A DNA stretch of 64,000 nt, taken from Glandiceps talaboti. Lineage: Eukaryota; Hemichordata; Enteropneusta; Spengelidae. The notes under the pieces were generated by a model. That model made no database searches, had not been told where the DNA came from, and saw only the letters and a program-made list of their open reading frames with translations. The position numbers were made by a program, and so were the translations under genes. The DNA is taken from positions 10,317,391 through 10,381,390 of the forward strand of contig NC_135564.1 in assembly GCF_964340395.1 (NCBI RefSeq). The letters are read 5' to 3'. Every line of letters starts with the position of its first letter. The stretch's first letter is position 1. Below are positions 11,201 to 23,370 of the stretch, piece by piece.

Positions 11201-12912
11201 GGAGAACGGGCACATTATAAATACACATTATAATTATTATTATTATTTCACCACAACTAGGGTTGTTTTCACTGCCATCTCACTGGTCCTATGCAAATGT
11301 ATTGGGAGTGACGTTAATGTTACATGTAAGTGTTCAGTCAAATATTTCCATACCTTTATTGTGATCCATGAATTCTTCTGTAAAGATGGGAATATCAAAA
11401 CCTGGAAGATCTTCCTCTCCATCATCAAACTATAAATAGTTAAACACATTGCATTTGTCAGTATTGAAGAAGATGTACTATTTGTAGGTATATTGTATTT
11501 GTGAGCACTGAAGACGATAAATTCTCTGTATGTACACCAGCGCAGGAAGTGTTTTTAGCAAAGGGTGGCAAGTAGATAAAATCTGCTGGGATTCCTCAGT
11601 GATTTTACCACGGTTCCAAAATAGAATTATGGTAGATCGTATGGCAAACTATGCCCCATTTACCCCCTTTTTTCATCTTTCTGTTACTGGGGTTCCCCAA
11701 CCTTGGTAAAAACAATGTGAAATCATGCTGAACAAGAGTGCTAAATGCTGTTTGTCATTTCTGAGCACCCCTTCTCAATATTCATATTGAAAAAGACTTC
11801 AATTTCAGCAAAAGTGTTAAGCAGCCCCCAGATCAAACTGAGACTCTCCCTTCCTGGTCTCTTATCAGCAACAACAGGCTAACAATCTCTAAGCCCTCTT
11901 GCGAAAAAATTTTCTAGTAAACACTGCCACATAGTATAACGCCAGTGAAAATCATTCATACATACTACCGGGTATTTATCACTGGCACTATTAAAATCAA
12001 CATCACTGCTGTCAAAAAGCCTACTATTATATCAACATAAATACAGTATATATTAATACCACATTGATAAAAAAAACAGACTGTTTACTGCTCAAAAATC
12101 TGCATCAACAAATCATTATTTTTGCTATAAAATGATGAAACTATCTTTGCATATAATAATGATAAACTGATAAAACTTTCATTGCTTACTTCCAAACCCA
12201 CCTCTGCAGTCGCCCCATTTACACCTCTATTTTCTGTGTCTTCTATCATCTCAGCTTTCCTCTTCTTTTCTTGTAACTTTTTGGTGAAAAGTCGATAGGA
12301 ATCTGTCTGTTGATACTGTTCTAATTCTTTCATATACCTTTCTTTATCCTTCTCAGCTTCATCTAAGTACCTCTTCCGTGGGGGAAAAAGATAATGAAAA
12401 ATTAATGTATCTTGTACTCGATAGTAAAATGTGGATGCATGTGGGAAAGCCCCTGATAAGCCAAAAATTAGTGTGTCCTCTATTACACACAAACATTTTT
12501 TTCGTCAGTCAAAATGATAAAATGGGTTTGCTTGTGAGTCACCATAAACTTTGGTGGGTTACTTTACTTCATTGATATGTGCAATGTTTAGAAGAGCATG
12601 CTAGCTCACACGTCAAAAAGGCAAATTTACTTACCTGCTTTTCTGTTTGTGACAGTTTACTCCATTCATTTCCCAACATCTTTGTGATTTCAGGAAAACT
12701 CAGTGTTGGATTCTCATTACGGACTTTTTCTCTTCGATCATTGAGAAACCTAATGTAGCCAGTAAGAGGAGCTCTTGGCGCATTGATGTCTTTCAGATGT
12801 TTTCTTCTTTTCTTACCTTTTGGCCAACCACCTTTACCTTTAGTTCTCTGAAATGAGGATACAGGAGAAATAAAGATGCCATGGTGTTTCACTCATGAGA
12901 TAAGATGCTTTT

Positions 12913-12960
<48 letters not shown>

Positions 12961-14820
12961 CTTCAATTATACAGGTGCTGTACAGAAGTAGTCAAAATCA
13001 CTAAAGACTGTGTGTAATTTTATCAGCAAAACTCTGTTTCTACTGCACTGAGGAGAAAGTCTTCCTTTCATACATCATTTTACATGGGAATTTCGGTAAA
13101 ATGACTAAAAAAAATTATACCAATTTTCCCAGCAAAATTAATGACACATGTAAAATAAAATTATTATACATCAGCTTTATCTCTCTGAATTAATGATATG
13201 AACAAAGACATGTACACAGGACCATACCTCCTCTTTGTTGGTTTCTTGCACATCTTGTGATGATGTGTCTTGTTGAAGTAATTCAACTGTTAAAAGAAAA
13301 GACAGATACATCAGAAGTCATACATTATATATTGTAAAACAATAAGTCTTGCCCCCCCCCCCCCCATCAAATTTTCAAAACTATAAAAATATTGATTACA
13401 TGTAGTTAGAGGAGAAGTAGAATGACGGCAATTATACAATTCTAAGAACAACTACCGGTACTACATGTATATTCTTACCTTGTGAAATATCTGTTATCAG
13501 CTCAGGATTATTGAGGGACTGGGTGGTAGTTGTGGTGAAGTTTGGACCATCTGCACCAGTAAAACTACAACATTAAACAACACTACAGTCAATGTCAATA
13601 CTACAAAAACACTTAATCAAATCTATTCTATTACTGAATGGTATGGTCTTGTATTTTCCCTGACCTTATTTCAAAGCTTGTGAATAACTAATATCATACC
13701 GTGTACATGCCAAGTTGAAGAACAAATATGGAATATAATCTCTGTTTGCATTATGTCACAACAACATGTGTCTATGTCATAACGCGTGTCTACGTCACTG
13801 GTTTTGCTGTGTTCGAAAGATGAGTCCAAAAGTCCAAAATTTCCATTACTTTCCTCGATTTTTCTTTGGTATTACTGGTGCTGGTATAATTAAATTATTC
13901 CCCAATATTTGTCTTCATTTAGCCAGAAAATATTCGTCTAGCGACTCGTAGTGACAAAGGCCCCTTAGGTCACTTGTATTTTCCTTGGCTGCACAAAGAA
14001 AAATATTGGGGAATAATTAGCCTGTTCAGACTACGAATTTTGTGTAGGGCCAGGCCATGGCCAGGTCCTGGTCTGGGACAAAAAAACAGGTGTGAACGGT
14101 TTAGCCAGGGCCTGGCCCGGACAAGATTTGGTCCCAGACGAGAAGGTGGTTCAGGCCCTGGCCTGGGCCGGGCCTGGTCTTGTCCCAGAGCAAAAACGTC
14201 CGTGTGAATGCAGACCTTGTCCCAGATGATGCCCTCTCATGTTGACCTACAGTATATGTTGACCTTTTTACTATTGTCTAAGCGTCCCATGAATGTGTAA
14301 TGTTATTATCAGTTGGAAAGTAAACAATTATCGAAGTCAGCCATATTTAACAATAGTAGCGTTGATGTGACTGAGGGCGCTGTTTTTGTCCTAGACTCGA
14401 TGACGACAAATATGCAATCTGAACGCAGACCAAAAGTTAACACCTGATTAATTTGTTTACTGGGACCAGGCCGTGGCAAGGTTTTTTACATATGTGAACA
14501 CCCTTAATATCTAATCAAAAGCCACCTGATGCTGCTGCACATGCTGTTCTGTACTGTGTAAGATATGTACATGTACTACCACAATTGTCAAGTGATTGTG
14601 ATACAACTTACAATAGTTTTTTTCTGAAGTAATACTGTACTTGAACAGGTTATGGGTATGATACTGGATTACATAGTAGTAGTTTTTACCTTGCATCAAC
14701 TGTCAAATCGTTGCTCTCTTTTGAAACTTCATCATCAAAGCTTTCATAATTAAAAAGTGAACTGGAAGTGCCAGTATTGGACATAAGTCCCTGGTTGGAG
14801 TTACTATCTCCTAGATCCAT
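8100..14820 (-). CDS. HMG20A: HMG20A/HMG20B-type HMG-box chromatin protein, 8 coding exons
   Basis: Complete gene on the minus strand. Coding exons 5'->3': 14820-14690, 13564-13479, 13286-13228, 12847-12635, 12372-12190, 11429-11354, 10680-10465, 8251-8100. All junctions are GT/AG and phases agree, giving 1116 nt and a predicted 371 aa; human HMG20A is about 347 aa by memory. An acidic/Ser-rich N-terminus is followed by a basic patch (GKKRRKH) and an HMG box at about residues 114-185 ([49 protein letters not shown]). Next come the conserved [10 protein letters not shown] linker (about 233-243), a long coiled coil (about 252-312) and a C-terminal helix ([20 protein letters not shown]). Family knowledge: HMG20 proteins bind the LSD1-CoREST-HDAC complex in the nucleus and modulate neuronal-gene repression; the coiled coil mediates dimerisation and partner binding. 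The single gene here may be the pre-duplication form of vertebrate HMG20A and HMG20B. Confidence 0.93.
8677..10328 (-). repeat. 97-bp tandem array derived from a MITE arm, 15 copies
   Basis: Units begin GCAAATGAAACAGTATAC at 8881, 8978, 9074, 9171, 9268, 9365, 9462, 9559, 9656, 9752, 9849, 9946, 10042, 10138 and 10234, a period of 96-97 bp with few substitutions. Each unit is a piece of spacer plus the right arm of the MITE at 521-752. On the left, 8677-8741 (truncated) and 8742-8826 are inverted left arms, followed by a spacer to 8880. The whole structure fills most of the last HMG20 intron (8252-10464). The open frame at 9853-10128 is a translation of the repeat, not a gene. Confidence 0.93.
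10465..10680 (-). CDS. HMG20A: HMG20 coding exon 7 (coiled coil)
   Basis: 216 nt, with acceptor GTTGCAG|GT and donor CCAG|GTGAG. Encodes [19 protein letters not shown] through HVPLPG. Regular hydrophobic heptads mark the HMG20 coiled coil. Confidence 0.93.
11037..11250 (+). mobile_element. tRNA-derived SINE, copy C (5' truncated)
   Basis: Aligns by eye to the SINE at 35812-36118 from its TTAGGACCTGGT block through GAGTTGAGGAAGTA and GGGTAATAATTGT to an ATTATTATT tail. The tRNA-like head is missing. It lies in the HMG20 intron 10681-11353, on the strand opposite the gene. Confidence 0.75.
11354..11429 (-). CDS. HMG20A: HMG20 coding exon 6
   Basis: 76 nt, with acceptor TTTATAG|TTT and donor AAAG|GTATGG. 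Encodes [20 protein letters not shown] then MDHNK, including the [10 protein letters not shown] signature shared by vertebrate HMG20A and HMG20B. Confidence 0.92.
12190..12372 (-). CDS. HMG20A: HMG20 coding exon 5 (end of HMG box)
   Basis: 183 nt, with acceptor GGAAG|AGG and donor GGAA|GTAAGC. Starts [20 protein letters not shown], the last helix of the HMG box, then a charged linker rich in Lys and Glu. An alternative donor (GAG|GTGGGT) lies 12 nt upstream but would put the next exon in the same phase, so minor alternative splicing is possible. Confidence 0.92.
12469..12610 (+). mobile_element. hAT-like MITE, copy 2 (degenerate)
   Basis: Begins TAGTGTGTCCTCTA and contains GTCAAAATGATAAAA and TTGCTTGTGAGTCACCA, matching the reverse complement of 30128-30299. 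The right end is unclear. It makes up roughly half of the 262-bp HMG20 intron 12373-12634. Confidence 0.5.
12635..12847 (-). CDS. HMG20A: HMG20 coding exon 4 (HMG box)
   Basis: 213 nt, with acceptor CATTTCAG|AGA and donor AAGCAG|GTAAGT, phase 0 at both ends. Encodes residues 93-163: a basic lead ([11 protein letters not shown]), then the first two HMG-box helices with [10 protein letters not shown] and [15 protein letters not shown], almost identical to vertebrate HMG20. Confidence 0.96.
12914..12960. repeat. (AC)n microsatellite
   Basis: About 23 dinucleotide units in an HMG20 intron. Confidence 0.97.
13228..13286 (-). CDS. HMG20A: HMG20 coding exon 3
   Basis: 59 nt, with acceptor TTTTAACAG|TT and donor GAGGAG|GTATGG. 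Encodes an acidic Gln-rich stretch ([19 protein letters not shown]). Called from splice signals and phase fit to both neighbours; it has little family similarity of its own. Confidence 0.8.
13479..13564 (-). CDS. HMG20A: HMG20 coding exon 2
   Basis: 86 nt, with acceptor TGTTGTAG|T and donor CACAAG|GTAAGA. A second AG (GGTGCAG|ATGG) 14 nt downstream would break the frame with exon 1, which is why 13564 was chosen. Encodes [18 protein letters not shown] then PELITDISQ. Confidence 0.78.
13888..14022. mobile_element. Short foldback MITE
   Basis: AAATTATTCCCCAATATTT on the left matches, inverted, AAATATTGGGGAATAATT on the right, ~135 bp overall. It lies in HMG20 intron 1. Confidence 0.65.
14023..14505. 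mobile_element. GC-rich CCTGG-repeat element, probable non-autonomous transposon
   Basis: The left end (CCTGTTCAGACTACG, then GGGCCAGGCCATGGCCAGG) and the inverted right end (AGGGTGTTCACATATG, then CCTTGCCACGGCCTGG) are imperfect inverted repeats. The interior repeats GGCCTGG and the phrase TGTGAA(C/T)G. Base composition differs sharply from the surrounding intron. The termini are tentative. Confidence 0.45.
14690..14820 (-). CDS. HMG20A: HMG20 coding exon 1 (start codon)
   Basis: The ATG is at 14820-14818 in the context GAGGAAGAATGG, 8 nt after an acceptor (TATTTCAG|GAGG). Encodes [17 protein letters not shown] and a Ser/Asp-rich stretch, ending GATGCAAG|GTAAAA. Phase joins exon 2 through a split Ser codon. 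The acceptor upstream means at least one further 5' UTR exon exists. Confidence 0.82.
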
Positions 14821-15009
14821 TCTTCCTCCTGAAATAATTCAATCAAAACATCATTTTGTGAAAATCACTACACAAACAACAACAATACTCAGACATTTAG
14901 GTAGGATATGATGGTAATAAATTCAGGTTTTTTAATCATTTGTTTTTCATTAGAGTGAAATGGAATATATAACATTTAACAATACTATATAGAATTGAAA
15001 AGGTGATAT

Positions 15010-15172
15010 TTGAAGTGATGATAATGGTGGTGGTGGTTGGGGTGATGATGATTGTGATGACGATTATGACAAAGATGGTGATGGTAGTGGTGGTGGTGGT
15101 GGTGGTGGTGGTGGTGGTGGTGGTGGTGGTGGTGGCGGTGGCAACGACGGCAATGTTTGGGATGATGATGAC

Positions 15173-15203
<31 letters not shown>

Positions 15204-15221
15204 GTGATGATGATAATGATA

Positions 15222-15305
<84 letters not shown>

Positions 15306-15345
15306 TTGATGATGATGATGAGCGTGATGATGATGAGCGTGATGA
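15010..15345. repeat. (GGT)n / (GAT)n trinucleotide tract
   Basis: About 15080-15135 is GGT-rich, then GAT units run nearly uninterrupted from ~15160 to 15340. Every long frame here, in both directions, is a homopolymer translation and not coding. It lies in the 5' intron of HMG20. Confidence 0.95.
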
Positions 15346-15971
15346 CGATGATGCCATAAAATGCATGGATAGCACTTAACAATTGCAACCGATAGTCAAA
15401 AACCCATAATAACTTGTAGTGGAGAAGTGAAAAGAAGACGAACTCACAGTCTACATCACTTTTCACTACAATAATATAAATCACTGACAAACTATCAAGG
15501 AATAAACATTGCGTGGTTACCACATTAAATTATGACTGCACTGCTGATTATATGAAACATACGTAAGAATCTATTAATGTAACTGTCGTGTACGTGCTGG
15601 AATCTTTCTGATGGATGGTAATGGTGAAGACGACGGATGATGATCCCGGGATAATAATATACACATGATGATGATGACCGTTCCGGAATGCAAATACAAA
15701 ACAATGCAAATAAGTTGAGATCACAAAAACGAGGGGAAGACACAGAAAGTGAGGAATGTAGTTACCTTACAAGAGATATATGTTTGTAACGTATTTGCCA
15801 AGTCGCCAGAACTCACACAAATCAAAGAAACTCATTCACAATGCCAGTCCACTGTTGCTTACTCTCGGATGAAGTGTCATGACCCTGGGTACATCACATC
15901 AATTTGGGGTCAGGCGCGCATCAATAATAAAGTAATTCGCCCTTTGATCCCAAAGTACAAAGTGAACTTAC

Positions 15972-16120
15972 CAGTAATTTGCCTTGTTCTTATTTCTCCT
16001 TCACTGAAATATTATTTTTCCGATTATGTGTATATAGTCATATATAATGTTATATTTTCCGCGAGATATTCTGCGAAATATTACCTTTGTTTGGGTGAGT
16101 AGTGCGGTAGTAATTATTCA
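15972..16120 (-). other. HMG20A: Candidate 5' non-coding exon of HMG20
   Basis: On the minus strand TTACTG|GTAAGT (donor at 15971-15966) is the best donor between the HMG20 start codon and the PEAK-family first exon. A transcript starting near 16.1 kb would splice to the acceptor at 14830. The 5' end is an estimate. A weaker alternative donor is near 15765. Confidence 0.4.
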
Positions 16121-16450
16121 AAATGGCGACTTCCTTGCTGTTGTGCTTGGAGCGATCGTTGCAGACAGTAATTCGAATATTTCAACGTTGCAATATCAGT
16201 TTTGGTTTATTTTGATTGTAAATATATCTTTAGCTACCCTCTCAATCATGCATTAAAAGAAAAATATGCTATCCTCAGAAATATATTTGATTATGCGTAA
16301 ATTTGTCATATATGTATCGCGAGTATCCCATAATAGTCACTGGGGTCGTCTGTCTACACATGCAAATGAGGCAGCATGAAACATTTCCGCTTCAGCGCTA
16401 TTGTCCCTTGGATATGAAGTCAAAGCGTCCTAAACAAAAGGTGTTGTTGC
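16100..16450. promoter_or_regulatory. Probable bidirectional promoter, HMG20 (-) / PEAK family (+)
   Basis: The interval lies between the divergent 5' ends of the two genes. It contains AAAATGGCGAC (YY1-like, near 16120), ATGCAAAT (octamer, ~16360) and TTTCCGCTTC (ETS-like, inverted, ~16385). No TATA box is convincingly placed. YY1 and ETS motifs are common at animal housekeeping start sites; the assignment is inference from position and motifs. Confidence 0.5.
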
Positions 16451-16492
16451 GTGCTTGACACTTATTCTCCGTTGGTAAGAAGACGTTTACAG
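16430..16492 (+). other. PEAK1: Candidate first non-coding exon of the PEAK-family gene
   Basis: Ends at TTTACAG|GTGAGT, a near-consensus donor at 16493. The 5' boundary is not visible; 16430 is a placeholder. No ATG-led frame of note. Assignment to this gene rests on strand, position and the acceptors at 27180 and 45140. Confidence 0.42.
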
Positions 16493-18945
16493 GTGAGTGT
16501 AAAGCATGTGTTTTGATTTAGGTGAATTATTTGACAGTTTTTGGAGTTATTTTGGAAAGCCGCGTCTCGAACATGCATGCAACGTGTACATACTACATGA
16601 CATACCGTTCAAAACAAGAAGTTGGATGTAGTGACCACAACACATTTGAGTATGAGAGTTGCTCAACGTCCACGACACACTTGCATCATATTGCCAATGT
16701 CAGTGCTAAGGGTTGTGATACTTCTCACCATACACCAGAAGTTAGAATGTGTGATCGAAAATCATTCTTGACAGACTGGCTTATTTATTGGACGGAGACT
16801 TTGGAAAAGATTTTGATTATTATATTTCTGTAAACGACCTAAAAACGTGTTCAGGTGGGGTTTTTATACTGGTTTGCCTGAATAGATCATTAGATGTGTA
16901 TTTCCTAGCAATGTAGCATGGTTTTTGGACACATCAGAAAATATATATTGTTTCTCACCTTTCAAACACTCCAAATAAGTATAAAGTTGTATTGACACTT
17001 GCAGTTGTAAACCTCAGACCACGAAATAAGTGTCTGAGATTGCGTCTACATTACAAGCAGGGTACATGTTCGTATGGTGGACTTCTTCCAAGTCCCAAGA
17101 CAATATTGCTTTCCCCCCCAAAAAAAAAAAATGTGTATACACATAGCTCGCTTTGTAACCCAGACAAAATGAAGACTACTATATCATTTTGATTAGGGCT
17201 GTTCGAGTACATTTTACGGCGACTCTATAAAAAATTATGAAAAGAAAACTGGGCTAGTGACCGTCAGGTTTGCCATCAAATTGCATAAATTACTGTATTA
17301 GGCCACAGTCTCTCTCTATCACTGACTAGGTACTAGTATATCTTGGAGGAATTATACTGACTATTTGATGGTACAACTGTACAAAATCCACCACATAGTA
17401 TGCCAAAGTACAGGATATGGTTCTCAGTTCACACTGGTACCTTCATGGTGTACTTTCATGTCATTGAACTCAACTTGGAATCTCAGTAAACCATAAAGTA
17501 ATACATAAATAATACAAACTGGTCTAGAGCATTTCCAATCCCAACAAAACCAAGGCCACACACACTGTGACACAAATTATACAAGAATGGGCATCACAAT
17601 TCAAAAAAGTAAAAAATTATGCAGTATGTGTTTACAGCCACGACTGACCACAGTATGGTGCACTTTAGTTGAGACTCTTTATATTGTAATCATAATGGAC
17701 CTTTGTTTTAACAAGCTACAGCATGTGCCAATTACCAGTATAATTTTGTTATAAGTACCCCGGTATATTTATATGTATAATTCAGAATTATGCCACTAAG
17801 TTCATGGTGCCTCTGCTAATTCTGAGCCTGCATTGAAGTTTCACCGTTAGTAATAGTAATAATGATTGTTTGAATGGGTAAATCAAGTGTGACCAGGAAG
17901 TGTAATAGAAATTGATTTCATGTATCAGAAAGCATGGTGTTAAATAAAGATGCAGTTAAATGTAGAGAAAAATTACAAATGTAACTCATCAGCCAATTTT
18001 TTAAGTGACCATTTTTCCAGATAATTGTTAGATACATAAAATACAAGAATAGAAGGCCCATGCCCCATTTAAGCCATCTTGTACATTGTACTGTTGTGTT
18101 CAGGATGAGATCTCGTAAATGATTTTTAAAAAGTCACGCACTATTTTTTGATAATTTCCTTCCTTGTGTTCAATTGTTTTGATATGTTGTACCTAACAAG
18201 TGATCAAACACTATCAGCAACCCACAATTTATAATTTGTTGACAAGCAATTACAAATATATTAATGGTCCAAACTGTTTATTCATGATACTGTTCACATG
18301 TAAAGTTGGTGTGGTGTACCAAAGTATGGTACCACTTGTGACTATTATACATATATTTCAGCTATTTCTATTGATTGAACCAGTTCTGTTAAAAATTAAA
18401 TTTGTGTATAGTTAATGGAATAACTACTGGGTTTTTCAGATGTACATGTAAGTAATCTTTGAACATCTCTTTAATATACACCACCTTATCAAATGGGCCC
18501 ATTATGACAGAGATTGCATGAAGGTGGGTGGATTATTGAGTGTTGCCAAACCAGAATCAATTATTAAACCTTCAGAAATTACTACATTAGCTATATACAT
18601 TCTGTGAAATTGTTTCAGCAATGCACTTTATTACTTATACTCTTGTTCTTTTCTAACCATTTGATTACTCTTTTTACATAAAGTTTTCTTTCACCATGGA
18701 ATTACTAAAATGGGCAATGATTTCCTGATTTAAGTGACTGATGGTTTCTTCACTTCAAATAGTCAAACCCTGCTACTAACATTGACTAAAGATATATCAA
18801 AAACAAATTGAATACCACTGTCCTCTATACAACACCATGAGTATGTATAACATACAAGTACTCTCCCTCAAATTGAAGCACAATTATTTTATCATTCATT
18901 TTGTCCACGAAAAAAATTAGTGTTTTCCTGCAGACGGCAAAGTAG

Positions 18946-19022
18946 GGACTCGATTCTGACATTTTCCATTTCCTTCTCCTGCAACTAGTGTTAAAGAATG
19001 GGACTATGTCAGAATCGAGTCC
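18946..19022. repeat. Foldback with perfect 17-bp arms
   Basis: GGACTCGATTCTGACAT (18946-18962) and its exact reverse complement (19006-19022) around a 43-nt loop. Confidence 0.85.
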
Positions 19023-22000
19023 TGACATTAATATTCCATCTACAAGCAGGATGAAATATATGCTCTGTCTTGTGAGAATGGTTTACGAAAGATGTATAAT
19101 CTAATTTCTTTCATCAGTATCATTTGGACTTTGCTTTATTTTGTTTTAGTTTAATCCAATCTTGTCATTCCATCCATTTACAATCAGATTCACCACAAAG
19201 AAAACAATTAGCGCAAAACAATGCTTCTTCGGAGAGGTCAGGGTATATAGGTCATCTGCTCATAGTTAAATTATAAGCAGGTGATGAATATCTCCTGAGA
19301 TAAGATTACATGTAGATAATTGGAATTACAAATGATTTGAGATGGGACATCTGCTGTGCACATTTTTCTTCGGAAGCACATGGTGAGATAGAGACCTGCT
19401 GGGAACAATTGTCATTTGTTGTATTGTCTGATAATTGACAATGTCTGAAGGACCATAGCCTAGGGTCTATGAAAGGACCAACATCATTCACCAAAAAGTC
19501 AGTGGCCCAGCATGTGATTGGTTTTAGCATGGAAGTATAACCACGGGTGATACTTCCATGATTTTATGTTCAGAATTCTCTGGTCAACATTTCATCATAT
19601 CTTTTCCAGTATTACCTCTGCAGCTGTGTTTTCACTTGTATGTATGTTTGTTTGTTTGTTTGTTTGTTAGAAGGACATCAGAAAAAATTATGGACAGACT
19701 GTAGATGAAACTGCTGGATACGATTTTCTGTGAGACAAAGACCAGTTTATTAAAAATTTTGGTGGAGATCTACGAGTAACTCTGGATCCTTGATATTGAA
19801 ACCACGTAAAATGAAGTCTTATAAATTAGTAATATTAGCTCATACTGATTTCATGTACATATTACTTATGCAGTGGTCATACTTTAATTATGACATAACA
19901 GTAGAAGCTACAAACATCAAGCACCAACCACTGAGGGCATCCTTCTTTGGTTTTTGAATAGTATATATGTGTACACATTATAACTGCCCCACTGTACAAG
20001 CTGATGAGACTGTTAAACAGTGGAAGAGATAAATTGCTCTATAGTATTTATACCCATTGTGTTGATATGTGTTCGTCTATTGGAAATTGAGTAAAAATAA
20101 ATTGTATATGTCAAATACACTTTTATTTTGCGTTGACATGATCTCTGGAAAATAATGTAATGAAGGTGCTCATTTGAATAAAAAACAAAAATATTCAAAT
20201 GTAATATGATGTATTAGAGAGGCCATGTAGTAAATCATATGTTCAATAAATTCTAAAAACCTGCATTTTCACCATGAAATACATTTTAAAAAAGCTATTT
20301 TGAATACCATAAAATGCATTTCTGCACAAATTACAAAGGGCAATGTTTCCATATACCAACTTTGCCTAATTCGTTGTGATACATCGTTTCAACTTTCACA
20401 AAAGATGCCCGTTCACAGTACCTCTTAAACTGAAGAAGAGAAGAACTTATTTGGTGTCTCAGATTGTTGCATGAACTGATGCAATACCAAAGCTAAATTA
20501 AATAGTTCAACTCTTTCATAGTATAGTTGATGACTTCTTTAGTGATACTTTGCACTTTTTATTGGCTGCAAAACATTCTATAGAAATAACATTCCCACCT
20601 GGTTTGGTATCCTTGTGAATAATGGCTGCTAAACATTGTTCAAGCAATGGGCCTAATAGAGAGTGGGTCATTAACCTTACATGTAACAACAGTGGAAGAA
20701 CAGTGGACCGACTCCAAAATAAACATCTGTATTCAAGCGCTGGCGTTAGGGTTAGGTATAGGACCAGGACCAGAGTCCCTAATATTAACTGAAAGTTGTT
20801 GTTTATCATTCACCACAAATGGTCCGTGCTCCATACATGTACTTGGCTCCCTCAATGCCCCCATAACTGTTTTTCATTCCACTTGGTTACTTCAGTAAAA
20901 TCAAGATATTCAAATGCTGTATTGGTCTTGAATAGAGAGATTGTATACTGATGTCTTTGACATGACAACAATGGTCTCCATTACTAGTACGTGGTTGGGT
21001 TTGCGTACGTCTTGTATGACGTGTGGTTGTCATTGCCGCTAGCCAAGCTTTGATTGTATTCAGCCATGATCATCATGTTGTACAAAGAAACAAGTTTCTT
21101 AAAAACATTCGTCATAAAAGTAAATTTCTCATTATGTGTGAAGCTCAGCTCTTAAAGTTAAACATTCAATTGTGTATGTATGCCAAGCTAATAGTTCAAA
21201 TTCTGTTTACTAGAAACTAGAACTTGTGTTTGTGCAAAGTAAGTAAGTTGGTTGCATCACATGTATTTTTAGATGATAGGTATGTCTGTGTTTTGTATGA
21301 TAATCATGCCATCAGCACTAGTAGTATTGTGTTTAGAGAAACTATTTTGGTCTAACAAAATATTTTCAAAGGTAGAAATGTAATCGGGTGAGATCTGCGA
21401 TGTATATATTCAAATTGAACTGTTTTAGACCAAGAAGTACAATAATCCAATGTCAGATTATTGTAAGATTTGGATTTGAAAAAAAGTTGTCTGGCCGAGG
21501 TACAAAAATGGTCCTGAACAAAAGGATGATCCCTTGTTCCACAGACAAGATAGCTGTAATCCAAGATCATGGCATTCAAAATCAAACAGAAGGTTTAAAA
21601 CTTAAAGTTAACTGTAGTGTGCATTACTGAGAGTGACATACAACAACAAAGAACTCAATAGATTCAAGGGTTCCATCTATCTTGTGGTCAGAAATCTCCA
21701 GGTATCTGGCAGCATATATCACATGCAGTTTGAATATTATCAATTAGGAATGATTTTGTCATATCCCGTTGTTATAAACACCTCAGAGTTAAATTGTACA
21801 AATGATGGTGCGCAGTAGGGACTGTCAGCCTATGTAGGGTAGGTAACTAGGTAGACATGCATGTGGTGTCTCTAAATTGACAAGCCTGTTCATTTCCAGA
21901 CATCATCTGTGGAGAGACCATACATGTATGTAACAAGGTCAGTTTCCTAATTGGCTCATCATTTTCCATTGCTCTCCAACAAGGGACACATGATTAGGTA

Positions 22001-22377
22001 ATGTCAAGTAGATTTTGATGAGTCCTAACTTGTTGATGTGTTATTCTATAATTGTTAGTTTATGGACTTTGTAGCAATCCTGTTTGTTTTAGTTCTAGTA
22101 TTCCCATAAACTCTGTTTTATTGTCTGTTGATGTAATAATAGTTTGTCACAAATGGTTACAAATGATGTCTAGACAGAGAATTAAAATTGCATTCTCCCC
22201 TCCAGACTTCTCCCTTGCCACCCCAGCTAGTCCTTGGAAAACCTGCAAAATCTTGAAATTTCCAAATGCAAGTTGATGACATATATTGGTGTCTATTTGA
22301 GGGAGCATTAAGTGTCGATTGCCCCTTTCAAGGTCATGAACAGAGCTGAGTTCTGGAGTCTGGCATTTTAGAAACTC

Positions 22378-22452
<75 letters not shown>

Positions 22453-22560
22453 CAAATGAACAAACGAATGAATGAACAAACTAATAAGTGAATGAATGAT
22501 TGATTGGTTGGTTGATTGATTGATAGATTGATTGATTGATTGATTGGTTGGTTGGTTTGA
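22378..22560. repeat. (GATT)n microsatellite and degenerate flank
   Basis: Pure GATT units to about 22451, then interrupted variants to 22560. The serial Ser-Ile-Asn-Gln frame on the minus strand is its translation. Confidence 0.95.
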
Positions 22561-23370
22561 TAAATGATTGATTAATCAGCCTTGAACCTTCAGTGTACAT
22601 GTATACTATGTGTAAAAATAGCTAGTTAAGAAAGAATTGTACATTTCTTATACACATGATTTAATATACAGAATATAGCAGTCAGTATCAGTATGTGATT
22701 TATTTTTATGTCTTAAGTTATCAGACCATAACAATATCATCGAATTTATATATGGCAGTGAACGCTATAACTGCCATAAACCAATTTTATAAAAATACAG
22801 TGCAGATCTACATTAGATGTAAAGTAACCACCACCACCCAATATTATTTTCATTCGTGGGAAAAATGCAGTGTAGTCTAGACTCACAACCTGTCATACGT
22901 GTAAAGTATACAAAATTATTATTGTGTACATTTGTCTCAATGTCACTTTACATTTAGAAAGGTATCATATTAACAAGATTTGTCTTTGTTGTTAGTGTTT
23001 GATGGAATTCACTGAATTCATCAGTTTAATGATTCATTACTAAACAGATTTACTAATCTGTAATACTTAATTTATTCAATGATCAAACAGAGTCAACCAG
23101 TAATGTCTCTTCTCCCACACCCATTTTTTCCACCCACTCCCCAAAAGTTCATAAGTTTGATTAATGTGTGCCTCTAATCTGTATGTCAGACAAGCTGACC
23201 TGGAATCCATGCAGTCCCAGACTATCAAGACTTACGATTGTCAGATGATACAGTATGATATCGATACCAGACAAACCCTTTCAAATTTAGGACAGACACA
23301 GGGCTTGAAATTACTTTAACTTGTTAGTCATAGGTGACCAACAGTCCCATATTCCTGAACTGAAGACAGA

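Noticed and set aside
12373-12492. N-terminal extension of HMG20 exon 5
   Set aside because: Upstream residues are intron; the acceptor at 12373 joins Lys-Gln|Arg-Tyr exactly as in the HMG box.
14936-15523. Poly-Ile/Thr, poly-Val/Met and poly-Ser frames
   Set aside because: All are readings of the (GGT)n/(GAT)n tract.
20001-20030. Second hammerhead (CTGATGAG at ~20001)
   Set aside because: A stem-like ACTGTT/AACAGT follows, but the required GAAA core is absent.
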